Assembly (NCBI GenBank): GCA_022432975.1
Contig: CM039514.1
Coordinates: forward strand, 5,253,519 to 5,317,518
DNA length: 64,000 nt
DNA from: Begonia masoniana
Lineage: Eukaryota; Streptophyta; Magnoliopsida; Cucurbitales; Begoniaceae
Direction: 5' to 3'
In this document: one piece after another, positions 31,609-44,161 of the stretch
Layout: each line of letters begins with the position of its first letter
Position numbering within the stretch: position 1 is the stretch's first letter
Notes under the pieces: generated by a model
What the model saw: the letters and a program-made list of their open reading frames with translations, nothing else
Database searches by the model: none
What the model was told of the DNA's origin: nothing
Made by a program: the position numbers and the translations under genes

Positions 31609-32583
31609 GATTGATTATAAGGCCCGTTGAGTAGGAACAAAAATTGACCTTAATGATTCAACTGTGCTCAACATATAAAAGTTATTATAGGGATGACTAC
31701 AAGACATATCGAGTAGGGGTGAAAGTTGACCTTGGTAGAGTTTGATACGACCCGAATTCTAATTGGCTCGAATTTGTACCATATTCAATATTAAGATTTT
31801 ACATTACTCTGTGTATGGTTATTTAAGTCGCAAAACTCAGTTGTACCTTGATTTTAAGATAGTGAATTTCTCATATGTCCATAATTTTTTATCGTAAGAG
31901 ATTTCTACGTAAATCTTTATATCTTTGTTTCAATGTTTTTTCTTTTTCAAATAGCGTTCGATTGTAAACAGAACTCGGTGATTTGACAATGTTCAACTGA
32001 TAAAATTTACTCAGAGAAATCTGATAATTTTCTCTAAAAGCTCTCTCAAGTCTCTCTCTCCTCTCTCTCTCTACACAAATATTTAGAGTTTCTTTGGGTT
32101 GTTTAAGAATTCTCTCTCTAGTCCTACTATGAATACTTTTCCAAGTGAAGTGTAATCTTCTCACCAACCAAGCATTGTAACAAGAGGGAGGGTTGACTAG
32201 TTTTTATGTAAAATGCGTACGCGTCTTCCATCTTCCACACCTAACATCTCTCTTATTTTTATGCCTTTTGACTTGGTAAACATGTGCAAACAAATTCCTC
32301 AACTTTTATTTTATACTTTTTAATTTACTCTATAATTTGTATTACTTTTGCTCGTTAACCTATTAAGATTTTACGGTAAATTTTTCCATTATGTGACTTA
32401 CGTGCTAATTGTCGGATTGCAATTCGTAATTTTTATACTTTGCATACCAAAAAACTAATCATTGTTATGTCATTTTCGTCAAGATAAACTGCATGCGAAA
32501 TATATTTGAATTCATGAAATCATCTTATAAAAAGATTTATGATATGAAATTTATGATTGTGATATTCTAGTTCATAACAATTT
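31609..32583. other. Non-coding repeated DNA between Cassandra and the family-C LTR
   Basis: AT-rich, with a CTCTCTC-rich run near 32041-32075 and the GAATTCTCTCTCTAGTCC block at 32107. Collinear with 46605-47571 in unit 2. No coding frame with support. Confidence 0.6.
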
Positions 32584-33615
32584 TGATGTAATCCAATGAC
32601 CCATTAAAAGCCAAGTTAACACCAAAGGCCAAGATCTATTGCAAGACATCAAGAGTACCAATGACGAAATCAAAGACAAAGAAGATGTATAAAAATATAC
32701 AAGACTTGATCAAAGAAATTCAAGGCAAAGAGTCATCACACTCCGAACAAAGACCCATGATGATATTAAGTGTCCATAAGGAAGCAATGGAAGACCAAAG
32801 GATCAATGAATGTAAGCATTTAATGCTAATTTGGAAGAAAGCCCACGTATAATCAGATGTGCACGCAAACAACCAGCATCGCGCATGCTCATTCATTGCG
32901 CGCACATGCATCCGTGTGCACCTCTGTGAGACCCCAGCGCATACCGCTAATCTCGCGCCCCACTTCGGCACATGCCCCGTGCAACATCCAACGGCCCACT
33001 CATCCCGCGCTGTCCGGCAGCAACTCATTGCGTGCTCAGCCCAGTTATGCCTGCGTGCTCAGCCTACCTCGCATCTACGCACGCCACGCCTCCCTCATCC
33101 TTCAACCCTAATTCTGTTTATTAGTAATTTGTAAGTTATTTTATGGTTAATCTAGTTTTTGCCTATTTAAAAAAAGTTGTAAGACCTTATTATGACACTT
33201 TGAATTTTTATGAAAATTGAGTTTATGCGTTTTGGTGAGATTTTTTAAATTCTCTTCTGAAGTTCTTATTGAGGAAATTGAACTCTTCAAGTGCTTGCTT
33301 GAAAAATCAAACTTGATAGCTTTCGATTCATCTAAAAAGTTTGGTTCGGGTCAATCTTCTATCCTCTTAAATCATAAAGGCATTTATGTGATTCTCTAAA
33401 ATTCTAGGTTCGCATAATTTGGTATTAGAGCGAAGACTCCTACGATTTAAGCTGCTATCTTTACTATTTTTCCATCTATTTTTCATTGTCTTCTTCAATT
33501 CAAAAAAAAAAAAAAGTAATTGGAAACTTTCGCTAACTAGATACTCTTGTGTATCTCAATCTCTAGAATCTGAATATCTAATTTGTTTTCTATTTCTGCA
33601 AGTTTTATAAATCTG
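32584..33615 (+). mobile_element. Truncated family-C gypsy: 5' LTR and start of leader
   Basis: LTR-like from TGATGTAATCC (32584) to GGTTCGCATAA (33417). A degenerate primer-binding site, TGGTATTAGAGC (33420-33431), and about 180 bp of leader follow. It then breaks at 33615, where unit 2 begins. It is the duplicated 5' end of the element at 47572-63632. It preserves the family-A empty site near 32947 (CCGCTAATCTCGCGCC). Confidence 0.85.
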
Positions 33616-35285
33616 ACTATCACCTCTCCTTGGTCAATGATCTTTGCATACGCAGGGGCTGGGATTTTGATCTAGTTTTTGGTATGCCTTCTGGTTCACT
33701 TTCGACGTGGTAGGGACAATGAATAAATTGGGTCATGGGTTGACCATTTGCTTGACTTAACAGAAATAGTAAGGACAACGGTTATATTGGTAACTATTGA
33801 TATATTGAGATTGGTTTTGTCAAAAAAAATATATTAAAGTTTAAATTATAATTGACTCCAAACAACAGTGTTTAAATTACATTTTACCATTTAAAATAAT
33901 ATATTAGTTATATAATTACGTAGACGTGCGTCAGTTATAGAAATATGATGTTCGCTGTTTTTGCGTATTTGAGTAAGAGAATCTCCAATTTCTTGATAAA
34001 ATTGTATGCTTTTATTAAGCACAAAAGACAAAAAAAAAAAAAAAAAAAAAAAAGGGGGTGGAAACATCATAGGATTACAAGTATTTTAAAAAATTGGATA
34101 AAATATTTGAAATGTGTTTTTATCTTCTCATTTACGAGATAGATTGGATAAAAGATCAATGTAAAGTACAAAACTGGCAAAATCAACCTTAGCAAAATTT
34201 AAAAAATCAATTTGAGATTCTTTTTGTTCAAAAAAAATTTAAAGCTAAATATGAATAAATCTTAAAGTTTAATGTTTAATTTGTTAAAAAAAAAAGAGCA
34301 AATCTTCGTGTGGATTTAATTTGTACCTTATCGAAAAATAACTATTTTTTCACTCAGAAGGTAAATTTCTTACATGCACTGCAAGTGAGGTCATACAACC
34401 GACAACTCAACGTCTCTCAGACACCGATATTGGTGGCCACAATTGCCATTGAAAGGCACTCGGCCTCAGGCACCATACCTTAAACGTTAGGTTTCATGTG
34501 CCTTAATGTTACGTGATATTTGTTTTAATAAGAAAAATATGAAAATTAAGAAGAAAAAAAAAGCCAAATTAACTGTGACACCTTTGATAAAAAATCACTC
34601 TGCAGCAATTTTATATTAGAAAAAAAGTAAATAAACTTGAGACAAAAGAAGAAAAAGAAATAATAATAAGGAGCTCGACTAGATTACAACGCCAATCGCG
34701 CAGGGATGAGAGAGTTAACATTAGTGATCCGGCAATGCTCAACCAATAAAAAGTTATTTTTAATAGAAATTGAGAGAATATAACTGATTCTAAAAACTAA
34801 CTTAAGGAATAAGAAAATCATCCTTATATGTATAAATGACCGTTTATTTTGAGTTTGTCTACTAGGACTTCCTTTAATTTTTTCGAAAAGCTCTATCAAG
34901 ACTTTCTCTCTTCACTCTTTCTCTCTGTACACAAATATTGAATGTTTCTGTTTGTTTAAGAATTCTCTCTCTAGCCAAGTGTAAATCTTCTCACCAACCA
35001 ACGAAGAGGGATTGTTGACTAGTTTTAATGCAAAAACAGCGTCTTCCATCTTCCACACCCAAAATCTCTCTTATTTTAATGCCTTTTTTTTTACTTTGTA
35101 AACAAGTGGGTCCAAGATCATCTACTCTTATTTATATTTTTAATTTACACTATAATTTGTATTACTCTTTCATCGTATAAAATCCAGACTTGAATTTTTC
35201 TTTTTACGACACAAACCCATAACTTTTGCTGTTATATTTTCTATCAAGCGACTTATGTGCTAATTGTTGGATTGCAATTCGTAAT
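33616..35285. other. Non-coding part of unit 2 before the Copia element
   Basis: AT-rich with a poly(A) tract near 34029-34054. No supported coding frame. It ends with GTAAT at 35281-35285, the Copia target duplication. Confidence 0.6.
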
Positions 35286-36504
35286 TGAAATATTAAGATC
35301 AGTTTATGCGATGTCACACAAGGAGTTTCGTGTGACACCGTTAATTAATGCAACGATGAACAATATAAATATGCAGAAATAAATGACACAGGAGGTTGGT
35401 AACGCAGTTCGGCAACCAGCCTACGTCTGCGGGGCCACGCCCAGATATAAAAATATTTCTTTGAGTTCACAAAGTTACAAGACAATCGGACTTATACAAA
35501 TAAAGACTCCATCTTATCTTTGTCGCCGCCTCTAGCTAACTTCCCCAATGAAACTGTTTTTGTGAGCTCCCCTCGACTTAAGATTGACATCTCCCGAGAT
35601 CTAGAAAACAACAAGATCCCCTTGTTGTTGATTCCTCCCGGAATCCTTGTTATGGCAAGTTCCCATCGCCCACGATCAAAGTGACAAGCTCCCCTTGTCT
35701 AAAAACAGAACTCCTCCCGAGTTCGGATGCAGTCTCCTCCCGAGACTGAGCTTCAATGAAGAACAAAGAAGATTGCCTCCTGCGACACCGTCTGGAACAC
35801 CAGTACGTTGCCTTCGGAAGTAATAATCAACACACTCAATAAATCGATGAAATCCACAACATAAGAAGCGTGTGTAAAACGATCACAGACCCATATGCAG
35901 AAACGTTGGGAGTGAAATAAAAGCGACGGCTTGGAAAACGAAGAAACCTTCTCTAGTGAAAAATAAAACTCCGTCGTCAACAGCTTTCACATAAACGAAA
36001 GCTTTAAATATTATTGGTAGCTTCCATATCTTCGATTCAGTTCAGTTACCAAATTAGATATAACGCCACAAAGAAATAAGAAAATCAAATTTTAACTAAT
36101 TCGGTTGAGTGACACACTGTGTGACACTTTAGGAAAGTATCTCTAACAACTTGGATATTCATCCAAAAAATTAGGAAAGCATCCCATTATTCATGTGATC
36201 TTGAAGCCTAACAGATTTCACCAAATCTCCATCAAATCGGCTTATAAAAACAAAGTTTTTCAAAAAGCAAGTGTCTTTAGCTTTTTCAATTAACTTTCCT
36301 AATATTCTTGTTTTCTTATTTTGCTCTCCCACAGAATCTTCATGATTGTTAATATGAAGCCTTCCAATAATCTGAATGCAATATTTCTTGATCACCAAGA
36401 AATAAATTATCAATTTGAAAAATCATTGAATAAAATATTATCTCCATAAAAATATATTGCCAAAAAATCAATGCCAACACATATGCAATATCTTTGCATT
36501 TACA
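35286..36504 (-). repeat. 3' LTR of the Copia element
   Basis: 1219 bp, close to identical with 44162-45378. Several GTGACACC/GATGTCAC words lie at 35311-35340, 35781-35802 and 36108-36128. Confidence 0.93.
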
Positions 36505-36660
36505 ATCTCTTCATTTGGCATTTTTTGGCAAAATCAATAAACCCAATAATTTCAATAACTCCCCCTGAATAGTAGCTTCAATAATCATTATATCAAACTA
36601 TGATATCAGAAAGCTTATCAGAAAGCATATCACCCAAAATACTCCCCCTTTTTGCCATAA
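36505..36660 (-). promoter_or_regulatory. Polypurine tract region of the Copia element
   Basis: Read on the - strand, purine words AAAGGGGGAGTAT (36643-36655) and CAGGGGGAGTT (36560-36570) precede the LTR. Immediately at the LTR stands ATGCCAAATGAAGAGAT, a weakened tract next to TGTAAATGC. Repeated GGGGGAG tracts beside ATGCC..GGCAT-type sequence are known from Sireviruses. Confidence 0.6.
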
Positions 36661-36958
36661 AAAGACAAATAAATATATAAGAGAATAGCGACTACTATAA
36701 AAGCAGCATCATCACCACAGAATCACCAGAAATGCCAACATTATCAGAAGGAAATAACCAAGATCAGCAACATATAACATTCAGATATGCACCAGAGGCA
36801 TCATATAAGTATCATATCCAAAGTATAGTAGTCAACCAGCAAAAAATTAACCAGGGAGCCAAAATATTCAGAACATATTCGAAACCATACCAATTTTTCA
36901 AGAAAATAGAAACAAGGCAGTACTACGCAAATAGTAGAAATTTTTATGGAAGAACTTA

Positions 36959-38926
36959 TCAATCTGTAGGATTTGTATCGACAATAGTCTGAGCATCTTT
37001 TTCAGTACTTCCGGCCATGACATCCTGTGGAACATTGGATGGACCAGGCTCTGCATCAGTCTGGACGTGAGAACCCGACCCTTCCATGTGCGGGTTTTTC
37101 TTGTAAATGTCATTTAAGAGAACAGAAATAGTAGACCGTTGCTTTTCAAGATCAGAAATTTGGATACTGAGAGATTTTGACATGTCCACTAAAAATTTGA
37201 CCAATTTGGCTAGAAGAGCAGAATCAGTGCTGGACTCAGAAATGAGCATGCCTTTAACAAAGCCTTCTAAATCATTCTTGTGCTCCCCCATCCATAGCTG
37301 GTAACTAATTCGTATCTCTTCTTTTTCTTCCTTCAAACAGCACTTCATTCTCTCTTTTAATGGACTGTTGGGAGGATAAATCACCATATATGAGAGAGGG
37401 AAATGGAAGAGCTAACCTGGAATTTTTCCCATCCTCATGTTTCATAATTTGGTCAAAAAATAACTTGCCAAAGTCAACGGGTATTGAATTTTCAATTTTA
37501 AATAACAATGCAGCCATAGCTTTATTCACCCCAGTGCCATGGGATGTAGGCATCCAATTTCGCATAGCAATCTTATGGAGAATACCATACTTAACTAACA
37601 ATTGAGCAGCAGGAAAATCTTTGCCATGGGGCCAGATTCTTCTAACACCCCCAGTGACATCAAAGATAATTTTGTTGAAATCGGGTACAAACTTGTTAGA
37701 AGCAGTTATTTTCAAACCCAAATATTCATTGATGATTATAGGGGTAAAATTAAAGGTATGACCTCTAACAAATACTCGGCCATAATCAGAATGTACTGGG
37801 TCTTTCACATCCGAATCTAAATTGCAATAGAATTCTTGAACAATCTTCCAGACAAAAGGAATAATACCTCGAAAAGTCTTCTCCAATCCAAGACTCAGCA
37901 AATGATAGATGACAGCTTCGCATTGAGTGAAATCCCCTTCGTGTATGTTTCTTTCTGGCTAAATATTTCTTTGGGAGAAATTTAGCCATCGGCTAGCATG
38001 CAATCTGGACTTAAAATCTTCATTCGAAACTTTGAAGGAAGGCTTACTTGGTTTTTTGCTGGGCTCACCTTTCTGTGCAGATTTGGATTTCTCAGAGCTT
38101 TAATGAACAGGACCTTCACTGGCCTTTAGTCTTTTGGATTTTGGAGTTGTTGATGGACTTGCTTTCGGTGGTTTAGCAATGGCTGGCTTTTGAACCTTCT
38201 CAATTGATGGCTTAGTGGTCTTTGAAGCAGTAGACTTAGGTGATTTGGATGCAGCAAACTGTTTGGATTTAGGAGCATTGGACTTTGGACTCCTGGGTGT
38301 ATTGAGTAGGGAAGATTTGCGGGTCAGTTTTTCTGAAGGTTTTTCAAAGAAAACTTCTTTATCATCGGAATTAATTTCCAAGATGGCTTCTTGAAGCCAT
38401 GAGCTGTCTGAGGATGACTCTTTCTTTATTCTTGGCCTTTTTCCTTTCGAGGCTCTAGTCACTTTCGAGTTTTTTGGTGCCTTGGGAGCACTGAACTCGT
38501 TTTGAACATATCTCCACTAGTTTTGCAAAATTTTCGTTTAATCCCTGATGAATCAACCTGAGTAAGAGGAATGGCGCCTTTAGTAATTTTTGATTTTTCC
38601 TTTCCGTGGAGAGAAGATTTTACCGAAGGTGAACACGGTGAATAAATCACAAGAGCCGAATTTGAGCTCGGCAGCTTTTCTTCAATGGACACTGGAACAT
38701 TGCCTGAAATTTTCTCATCCAACACTTCTTCGATGATTACCATTGTGAGAGGAGCGATAGAAAACCCTAGAAGCAGATTGTTGAACGAGGAAAAGCAAGA
38801 GGAAGCGCGTTCTGGAAAACTCTTAAATTTGAAATATATCAATATCTCATTCCATAAATAGCCATCAAATCTCATGATAAACAGAAAAACACATATCTGT
38901 AGGATATTTTTGGAAAATAAATCCAA
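36959..38926 (-). pseudogene. Extra ORF (ORF3) after pol in the Copia element
   Basis: A coding region in the same sense as pol, read in pieces. The N-terminal part (38926-38459) has a likely start at MVIIEEVLDEK (38743). A very basic Lys/Ser/Pro-rich linker (38462-38100, SPKS/KPSK repeats) follows. A folded-looking domain (about 37945-37305) has ERNIHEGDF, VFVRGHTFNFTPIIINEYLG, WMPTSHG and PSLIYG. A helical tail lies at 37387-36959. The domain resembles, from memory, the Pfam 'putative plant transposon protein' family. No convincing membrane or fusion segment was seen, so it is not clearly env-like. Stops at 38100 and near 37955 and frameshifts near 38500 and 37330 disable it. Confidence 0.6.
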
Positions 38927-39227
38927 AAGTTACCATAATTCACATAATTCTCTCATAAATCTCTGAAGAATAAATCTGATATCTGTAACATGGAAAGTAA
39001 ATCCAATAGGGTAATGTTGCTCTAATCTTCACCGAGAATAAACATCCGACATTTATAAGAATACCTGAATTTTGCATGTCACACACAGTGTTGCTCACAA
39101 ATATAATATTAAGAAGGATTACTTCCAGCAGAGGGTGAGCAGTACACAATAGATTGCCAAAATAAAAATAAAAACAAATGCCTAATGCAAGTGGCGATTT
39201 TTTTTTTAAATAAAAGCGATAAATGAC
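38927..39227. other. Spacer between Copia pol and ORF3
   Basis: About 300 bp of AT-rich sequence without a supported frame. It contains one copy of the GTGTGTGACATG word (39076-39100). Confidence 0.6.
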
Positions 39228-41006
39228 TTACATAACACAGAGGCCTAGGGCAGACCCCAACTCTTCAAATCTTGCACCATCCAATGCCTTGGTAAAAATA
39301 TCGGCAATTTGTTTTTCGGTCACCATAGGCTCCAAATTAATAATTTTGTCCTCCACTAAAGATCGAATAAAATGATGTCGTATGTCGATATGCTTTGTTT
39401 GTAAATGCTGAACAGGATTTTTAGAAATATTGATAGCACTCAAATTATCACAGTAGTGAGTCATGACATCCTGTGTGACACCATAGTCTTTCATCATTTG
39501 TTTCATCCAAAGAAACTGCGTACAGTTGCTACCTGCTGCAATATATTCGGCCTCGGCCATAGATAGAGAAATGGAGTTTTGCTTCTTGCTAAACCATGAC
39601 ACCAAGTTATGTCCAACATAAAAACATCCACCCGAAGTGCTTTTTCGATCATCAGTACTACCTGTCCAGTCAGCATCACAATAACCCACCAGATTTGCAT
39701 TAGAGTCGAATGAATACCATATGCCATAATCAGTTGTTCCACTAACATATTTGAGAATTCGTTTGACCGACACTAAGTGAGACTCTTTTGGATTTGCTTG
39801 AAATCGAGCGCATAATCCCACACTATAACCAATATCTGGTCGGCTAGCAGTAAGATATAAGAGACTTCCAATCATGCTTCTATATAAATGTGGATCAACA
39901 GCAATACCCTTCTTATCTTTGGAAATTTTCTCATGTGTCCCAAGGGGTGTTCTACTCGAGCGTGCATTTTTTAGCTTAAATTTTTTCAATAAATTCTTGG
40001 CATATTTGGCTTGAGAGATAAAAATACCATTCGTTGCTTGTTGAATTTGAAGTCCAAGAAAATAAGTGAGTTCTCCAATCATACTCATCTCGAATTCTCC
40101 GGTCATTTGAGCTACAAACTCATCCACCATCACCTGTGACACCGAGCCAAACATTATATCATCAACATAAATTTGAGCAAGTAGGAACTGACCTTTGGCA
40201 CGGCGGACGAAAAGGGTTTTATCTACTCCCCCTCGCTTATAGCCCTTGGTTAATAAATATTGCGTGAGTCATTCATACCACGCACGAGGGGCCTGTTTAA
40301 GCCCATATAACGCATTCTTCAATTCATAAACATACTCGGGAAGATGAGGGTCTTCAAAACCCTTTGGTTGAGCAACATAAACCTCTTCATTAAGAAAACC
40401 ATTGAGAAAGGCACTCTTCACATCAATTTGATATAGCTTGAACCTCATAGCACAAGCAATAGACAATAAAAGCCGAATGGATTCAAGACGAGCAACCGGA
40501 GGGAATGTTTCATCAAAATCAATACCTTCAATCTGAGAATACCCTTGAGCAACTAGCCGAGCTTTGTTGCGAGTGATGTTGCCATGCTCATCGCTCTTGT
40601 TCTTGCAGATCCACTATGTACCAATAACATTCACATCGGGAGGACACGGTACTAAGTCCCAAACTTGATTTCGGGAAAATTGACCGAGTTCTTCTTGCAT
40701 AACTTCTATCCAGTATTCATCTAGTAAAGCTTCTTTCACATTCTTGGGCTCAATAGTGGATGTAAAACATCCCATTTGAATCATGTCGCGATAATTCACC
40801 CTCGGTTGATCTCTGGTTCGTATACCATCATTCAGACCACCAATAACCTCATCTGCAGGATGATTCTTTTGAACACGTGTGGATGGTTGTCTGTTGTATG
40901 AAATAGTCACCTCGGCTTCATCAATTGTTTCGGTCTGGGCTGTGACACCGCCTGAGACACCCTCTGTGACACCGGTTGGAACACGAGTGCCCTCAGTATT
41001 TGAAAT
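39228..41006 (-). pseudogene. Copia element RT and RNase H
   Basis: Reverse transcriptase region with [16 protein letters not shown] near 40300 and IYVDDIMFGS near 40170 (catalytic YVDD). RNase H has YCDADWTGS, KSTSGGCFY and SMAEAEYIAA, ending at IADIFTKAL (about 39290). Stops at 40614 (TAG, in VIGT-stop-WICKNK) and 40269 (TGA, after WYE) break the frame. The segment 40154-39228 is otherwise open. It ends at ALGLCVM. Confidence 0.9.
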
Positions 41007-42379
41007 CTAGCTTGCATCTTCTTTTGGATTATATGTTGTGTCCAGAGAGTCGTCTACTTGAACATTTGCAGATTCAATAACAGTTCGAGTTCGTTTATTG
41101 AAAACTCGATAAGCACGACTATTTGTAGCATAGCTGAGAAAAATTGCCTCATCACTATTGGGATCAAGTTTCCTCCTATGTTCCCTGTCATTCAACACAA
41201 AACAAATGCTACCAAACGGATGAAAATAATGGAGATTCGGAGATTTACCTTTCCATATCTCATAGGGTGTCATAGAAGTTTTGCCACGGAGATACACACA
41301 ATTTATGGTATAACAAGCTGTGCTCATAGCTTCAGCCCAGAACTTTTGAGGAACATCCTGTTCATGTAACATTACTCGAGTCATTTCAGCCAATGTACGG
41401 TTCTTCCTTTCAACGATCCTGTTTTGTTGAGGAGTCTTAGGTGCCGAGAATTCGTGAGCAATCCCTAGGTGTTTACAGAAATCCGAGAATTCAGAATTTT
41501 CAAACTCTCTTCCATGGTCACTGCGAATTCGTATAATCTTCAAGATAACACAATCTTTTTCACGTTGGAGTCGAGTACACATTGATTTGAAGGCTCTAAA
41601 AGTGTCGGACTTTTCTCTAAGAAATTCCACTCATGTGTAGCGTGAGAAATCATCAACAGTAACGAAGACATATCGTTTTCCTCCAATACTTTCAACAGGC
41701 ATTGACCGGGTAGTTATGGATGACTGTGACATCGGGTGTGACACGTTGGTTTGCTTTCCGATTTGACATGGTCCACATAATTTTTCTACATCAAACTTTA
41801 ATACAGGAATTCCCCGAACAGCACCTTTCGAAATAATCTTTTAAAGCATTCTGAAGTTAACATGTCCCGGCTTTCTATGCCATATTGTCTTCCATACTCG
41901 ACCGAAGGCAGGTAGACGAGGAAGAAATAGATAGCAATTTTCGGATGATCTAACTCCTTCAATAACACACTTGTTGTTTTGATCGGACACCACACATTAT
42001 TCTCTTGTGAATTGCACATTCAATTCTTGATCACAAAGCTGGCTAATACTGATTAGATTAGATTTCAGACCGTTTACCAATAAAACATTACTCAACTTTG
42101 GTAAACCAGGAACATTCAACGTTCCCTTTCCAATGACATCCGCTGAGACACCGTTGTCGAATGTTACTTTTCCCACGGATTCAGGTATAATATCCTTCAA
42201 ATATCTCTCTTCACCTGTCATATGTCTAGAACATCCGCTATCAAAATACCATGCATTGGTTCCGATTGCCTTTAGTGAAAGATGTGTAACATTACACTTC
42301 AAACTTGATTTCATCACCCATTTCTGATAAGGGAATCTGTAAGAAGAAGCATTTCTAACAGTACCCAATCTTAAGTAAG
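41007..42379 (-). pseudogene. Copia element protease and integrase
   Basis: Aspartic protease with WYFDSGCSRHMTGE near 42250-42210. Integrase zinc-binding region near 41895-41760 (WHRKPGHVNF ... CGPCQIGK). Core with D in VTVDDFSRYT, D in RSDHGREFEN and E in QQNRIVERKNRTL. Stops occur near 42000, near 41633 (TGA where Trp is expected after RYT) and at 41007 (TAG). The linker after it contains the triple GTGTCAC word. Confidence 0.88.
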
Positions 42380-44118
42380 CAAGATAAGTAAAGCATTTAT
42401 GGCGAATATGACCACGGCGTTGGCAATAGTGACACACAGAACCATATATGTTACATTTTCTGCTTGCAGCATGATAGAAGTTATAAGAATTTGATTTTCT
42501 GTCAGTTCTTGGCATTCTGATTGCAACTTGCTTTCCTTTGTAATCAAATCCCTTGTCTGACACTGGCTGTGTCACCGAGCTTGCCCTTACAAATTTCATC
42601 ACAGAGCGATTTTCCTTTACAGCTATAGTCTGTGAAACAGAACTTTCACCTTTGAACCCCAATCCAGACCAATTTGCACTTGATTTGCTGACGTTTAGAA
42701 TATCATCCAGTTTAGCCGAACCCGAATTCAGCATTTTGACGTTCTTCTTCATGAGACTTATCTTATTGGTTAGTTCATTAACTTCATCCTGACTCGTTTT
42801 CAGCTTGGTCTCCAAATCATCAATAGCATTTTGAAGATTGTTCTTCTCATCCTTCAAATTTCTAATCTGTGCGTGTAGAAGCTGATTTACTTTAACAAGC
42901 TCGGTCCATTTCTCATGCATAAACTTATATTCTCTAATAAGATCTTCTTTTGTGACTGGTTCTTCTTCTTCATCACTACTATTAGAAAAACTATCTGTGA
43001 CACCGTGTATAACACCGCTGTTTTTTTCACGTTTAGCCTTTCCAACAAGCGCCACATGGTTGCTCTGAAATTCGTCTTCCTTATCTAACTTATCCTCACT
43101 CCAGGTTGCATTCAAAGAATTCTTCTTTTTCTTCAAGGTATTTGCACATTCTGCTTGTATATGCCTGAAACCTTCACACTCTCTGCACTGAATGTCTTTG
43201 TTCTTGAATGGTTGATTAGATACATAAGTTTCTTCTCTTTGCTTCTTGCTGCTTGAAGAACCATTTTTGAAGTTTTTGAAACCTTGCTTGACACCACGAT
43301 TATTTCTTCCAAATTTCTTCATAACTCTGCTGAAATTCTTTGATAGCAGAGCTAGAGATTCCTCCAAGTCATCTTCATCATGCTCGTTGTAATTCTGGAC
43401 CTCTGTTTTTAAAAGCAACTCATTTTGCCTTCTTTATATCGGTGTCTCCTCCAAGATTCATCTCGAAAGTTCTAAGAGATCCCATCAACTCTTCTAGCTT
43501 CATTTTAGAGACATCTTTGGCTTCTTTTATGGCAGTGACTTTATAGGCAAATCGATGTGGCAAAAACCTTAAAGTTTTTCTTACAAGTTTTTCTTCGAAA
43601 AACATCTCACCGAAAGCAAACGCTTCATTTGCTATGTCACATAATTTGGCGTTGAACTCGCCAATAGTCTCATCTTCCTGCATCTTTAGATTCTGAAATC
43701 GAGTGGTTAACATTTGCATTTTGGACAATTTTACCCTAGCTGTTCCTTTATAGGTGGTTTGAAGAATTTTTCATGTCCTTTTTGCCGATTCGCATGTGGA
43801 GATGAGTCTGAACTGAATTGGATCCACGCCATTAAAAATAGCATTTAGAGCCTTTGAATTGCTATGTGCCAAAGCATCTTCATTTGCGGTCCAATTTTCT
43901 TCGGGTTTTGGAGATATAATGCCTTCTGCATCGGTGTTCATAAGGTGACTCCAACTTGTTAAAATAGATCTCCAAGCCTTTTCGTCAATAGCTTTAATGA
44001 ATGCCCTCATCCTTGCTTTCCAAGAAGCAAAATTACTTCCATCCAACAAAAGTGGACGCATTGTAGAACCTCCTTCTTTCATAGAGTCCATCGCACACAA
44101 ACTATAATCTTCTCCCAC
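42380..44118 (-). pseudogene. Copia element gag
   Basis: Begins at 44118 with MGEDYSLCAMDSMKEGG and then LLLDGSNFASWKARMRAF, a Copia capsid start. Two zinc knuckles follow: CRECEGFRHIQAEC (about 43185-43145) and CHYCQRRGHIRHKC (about 42434-42393), with a coiled-coil-like stretch between (KDEKNNLQNAIDDLETKLK). A TGA near 43771 where Trp is plausible, and another near 43421, interrupt the frame. Confidence 0.88.
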
Positions 44119-44147
44119 TGATCTCGCTTAAGAAACAAAAGCGACCC

Positions 44148-44159
44148 GCTCTGATACCA
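44148..44159 (-). promoter_or_regulatory. Primer-binding site of the Copia element
   Basis: On the - strand TGGTATCAGAGCGGGTC lies two bases from the 5' LTR end (44162); it matches initiator tRNA-Met. Confidence 0.9.
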
Positions 44160-44161
44160 AT

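Larger units (their letters stand above)
27272..33615 (+). repeat. Tandem duplication, unit 1
   Basis: Direct repeat of 33616-57375 once later insertions are removed. Matching blocks in order: 27272-28240 with 33628-34725; 28258-28585 with 34963-35285; 28581-29430 with 45379-46300; 30557-30767 with 46388-46600; 31609-32583 with 46605-47571; 32584-33612 with 47572-47997 plus 56710-57372. The unit ends inside the leader of a family-C element, which places the right breakpoint. Unit 1 alone carries the Cassandra element and the full proline-rich frame. Confidence 0.85.

Noticed and set aside
32720..33134. Cys/His/Pro-rich frames
   Set aside because: Shadows of the GC-rich block in the family-C LTR; present in all frames and in the other LTR copies.
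36959..38926. Copia ORF3 as a clear envelope gene
   Set aside because: No convincing hydrophobic membrane anchor, fusion segment or cleavage site was seen; only its position is env-like.
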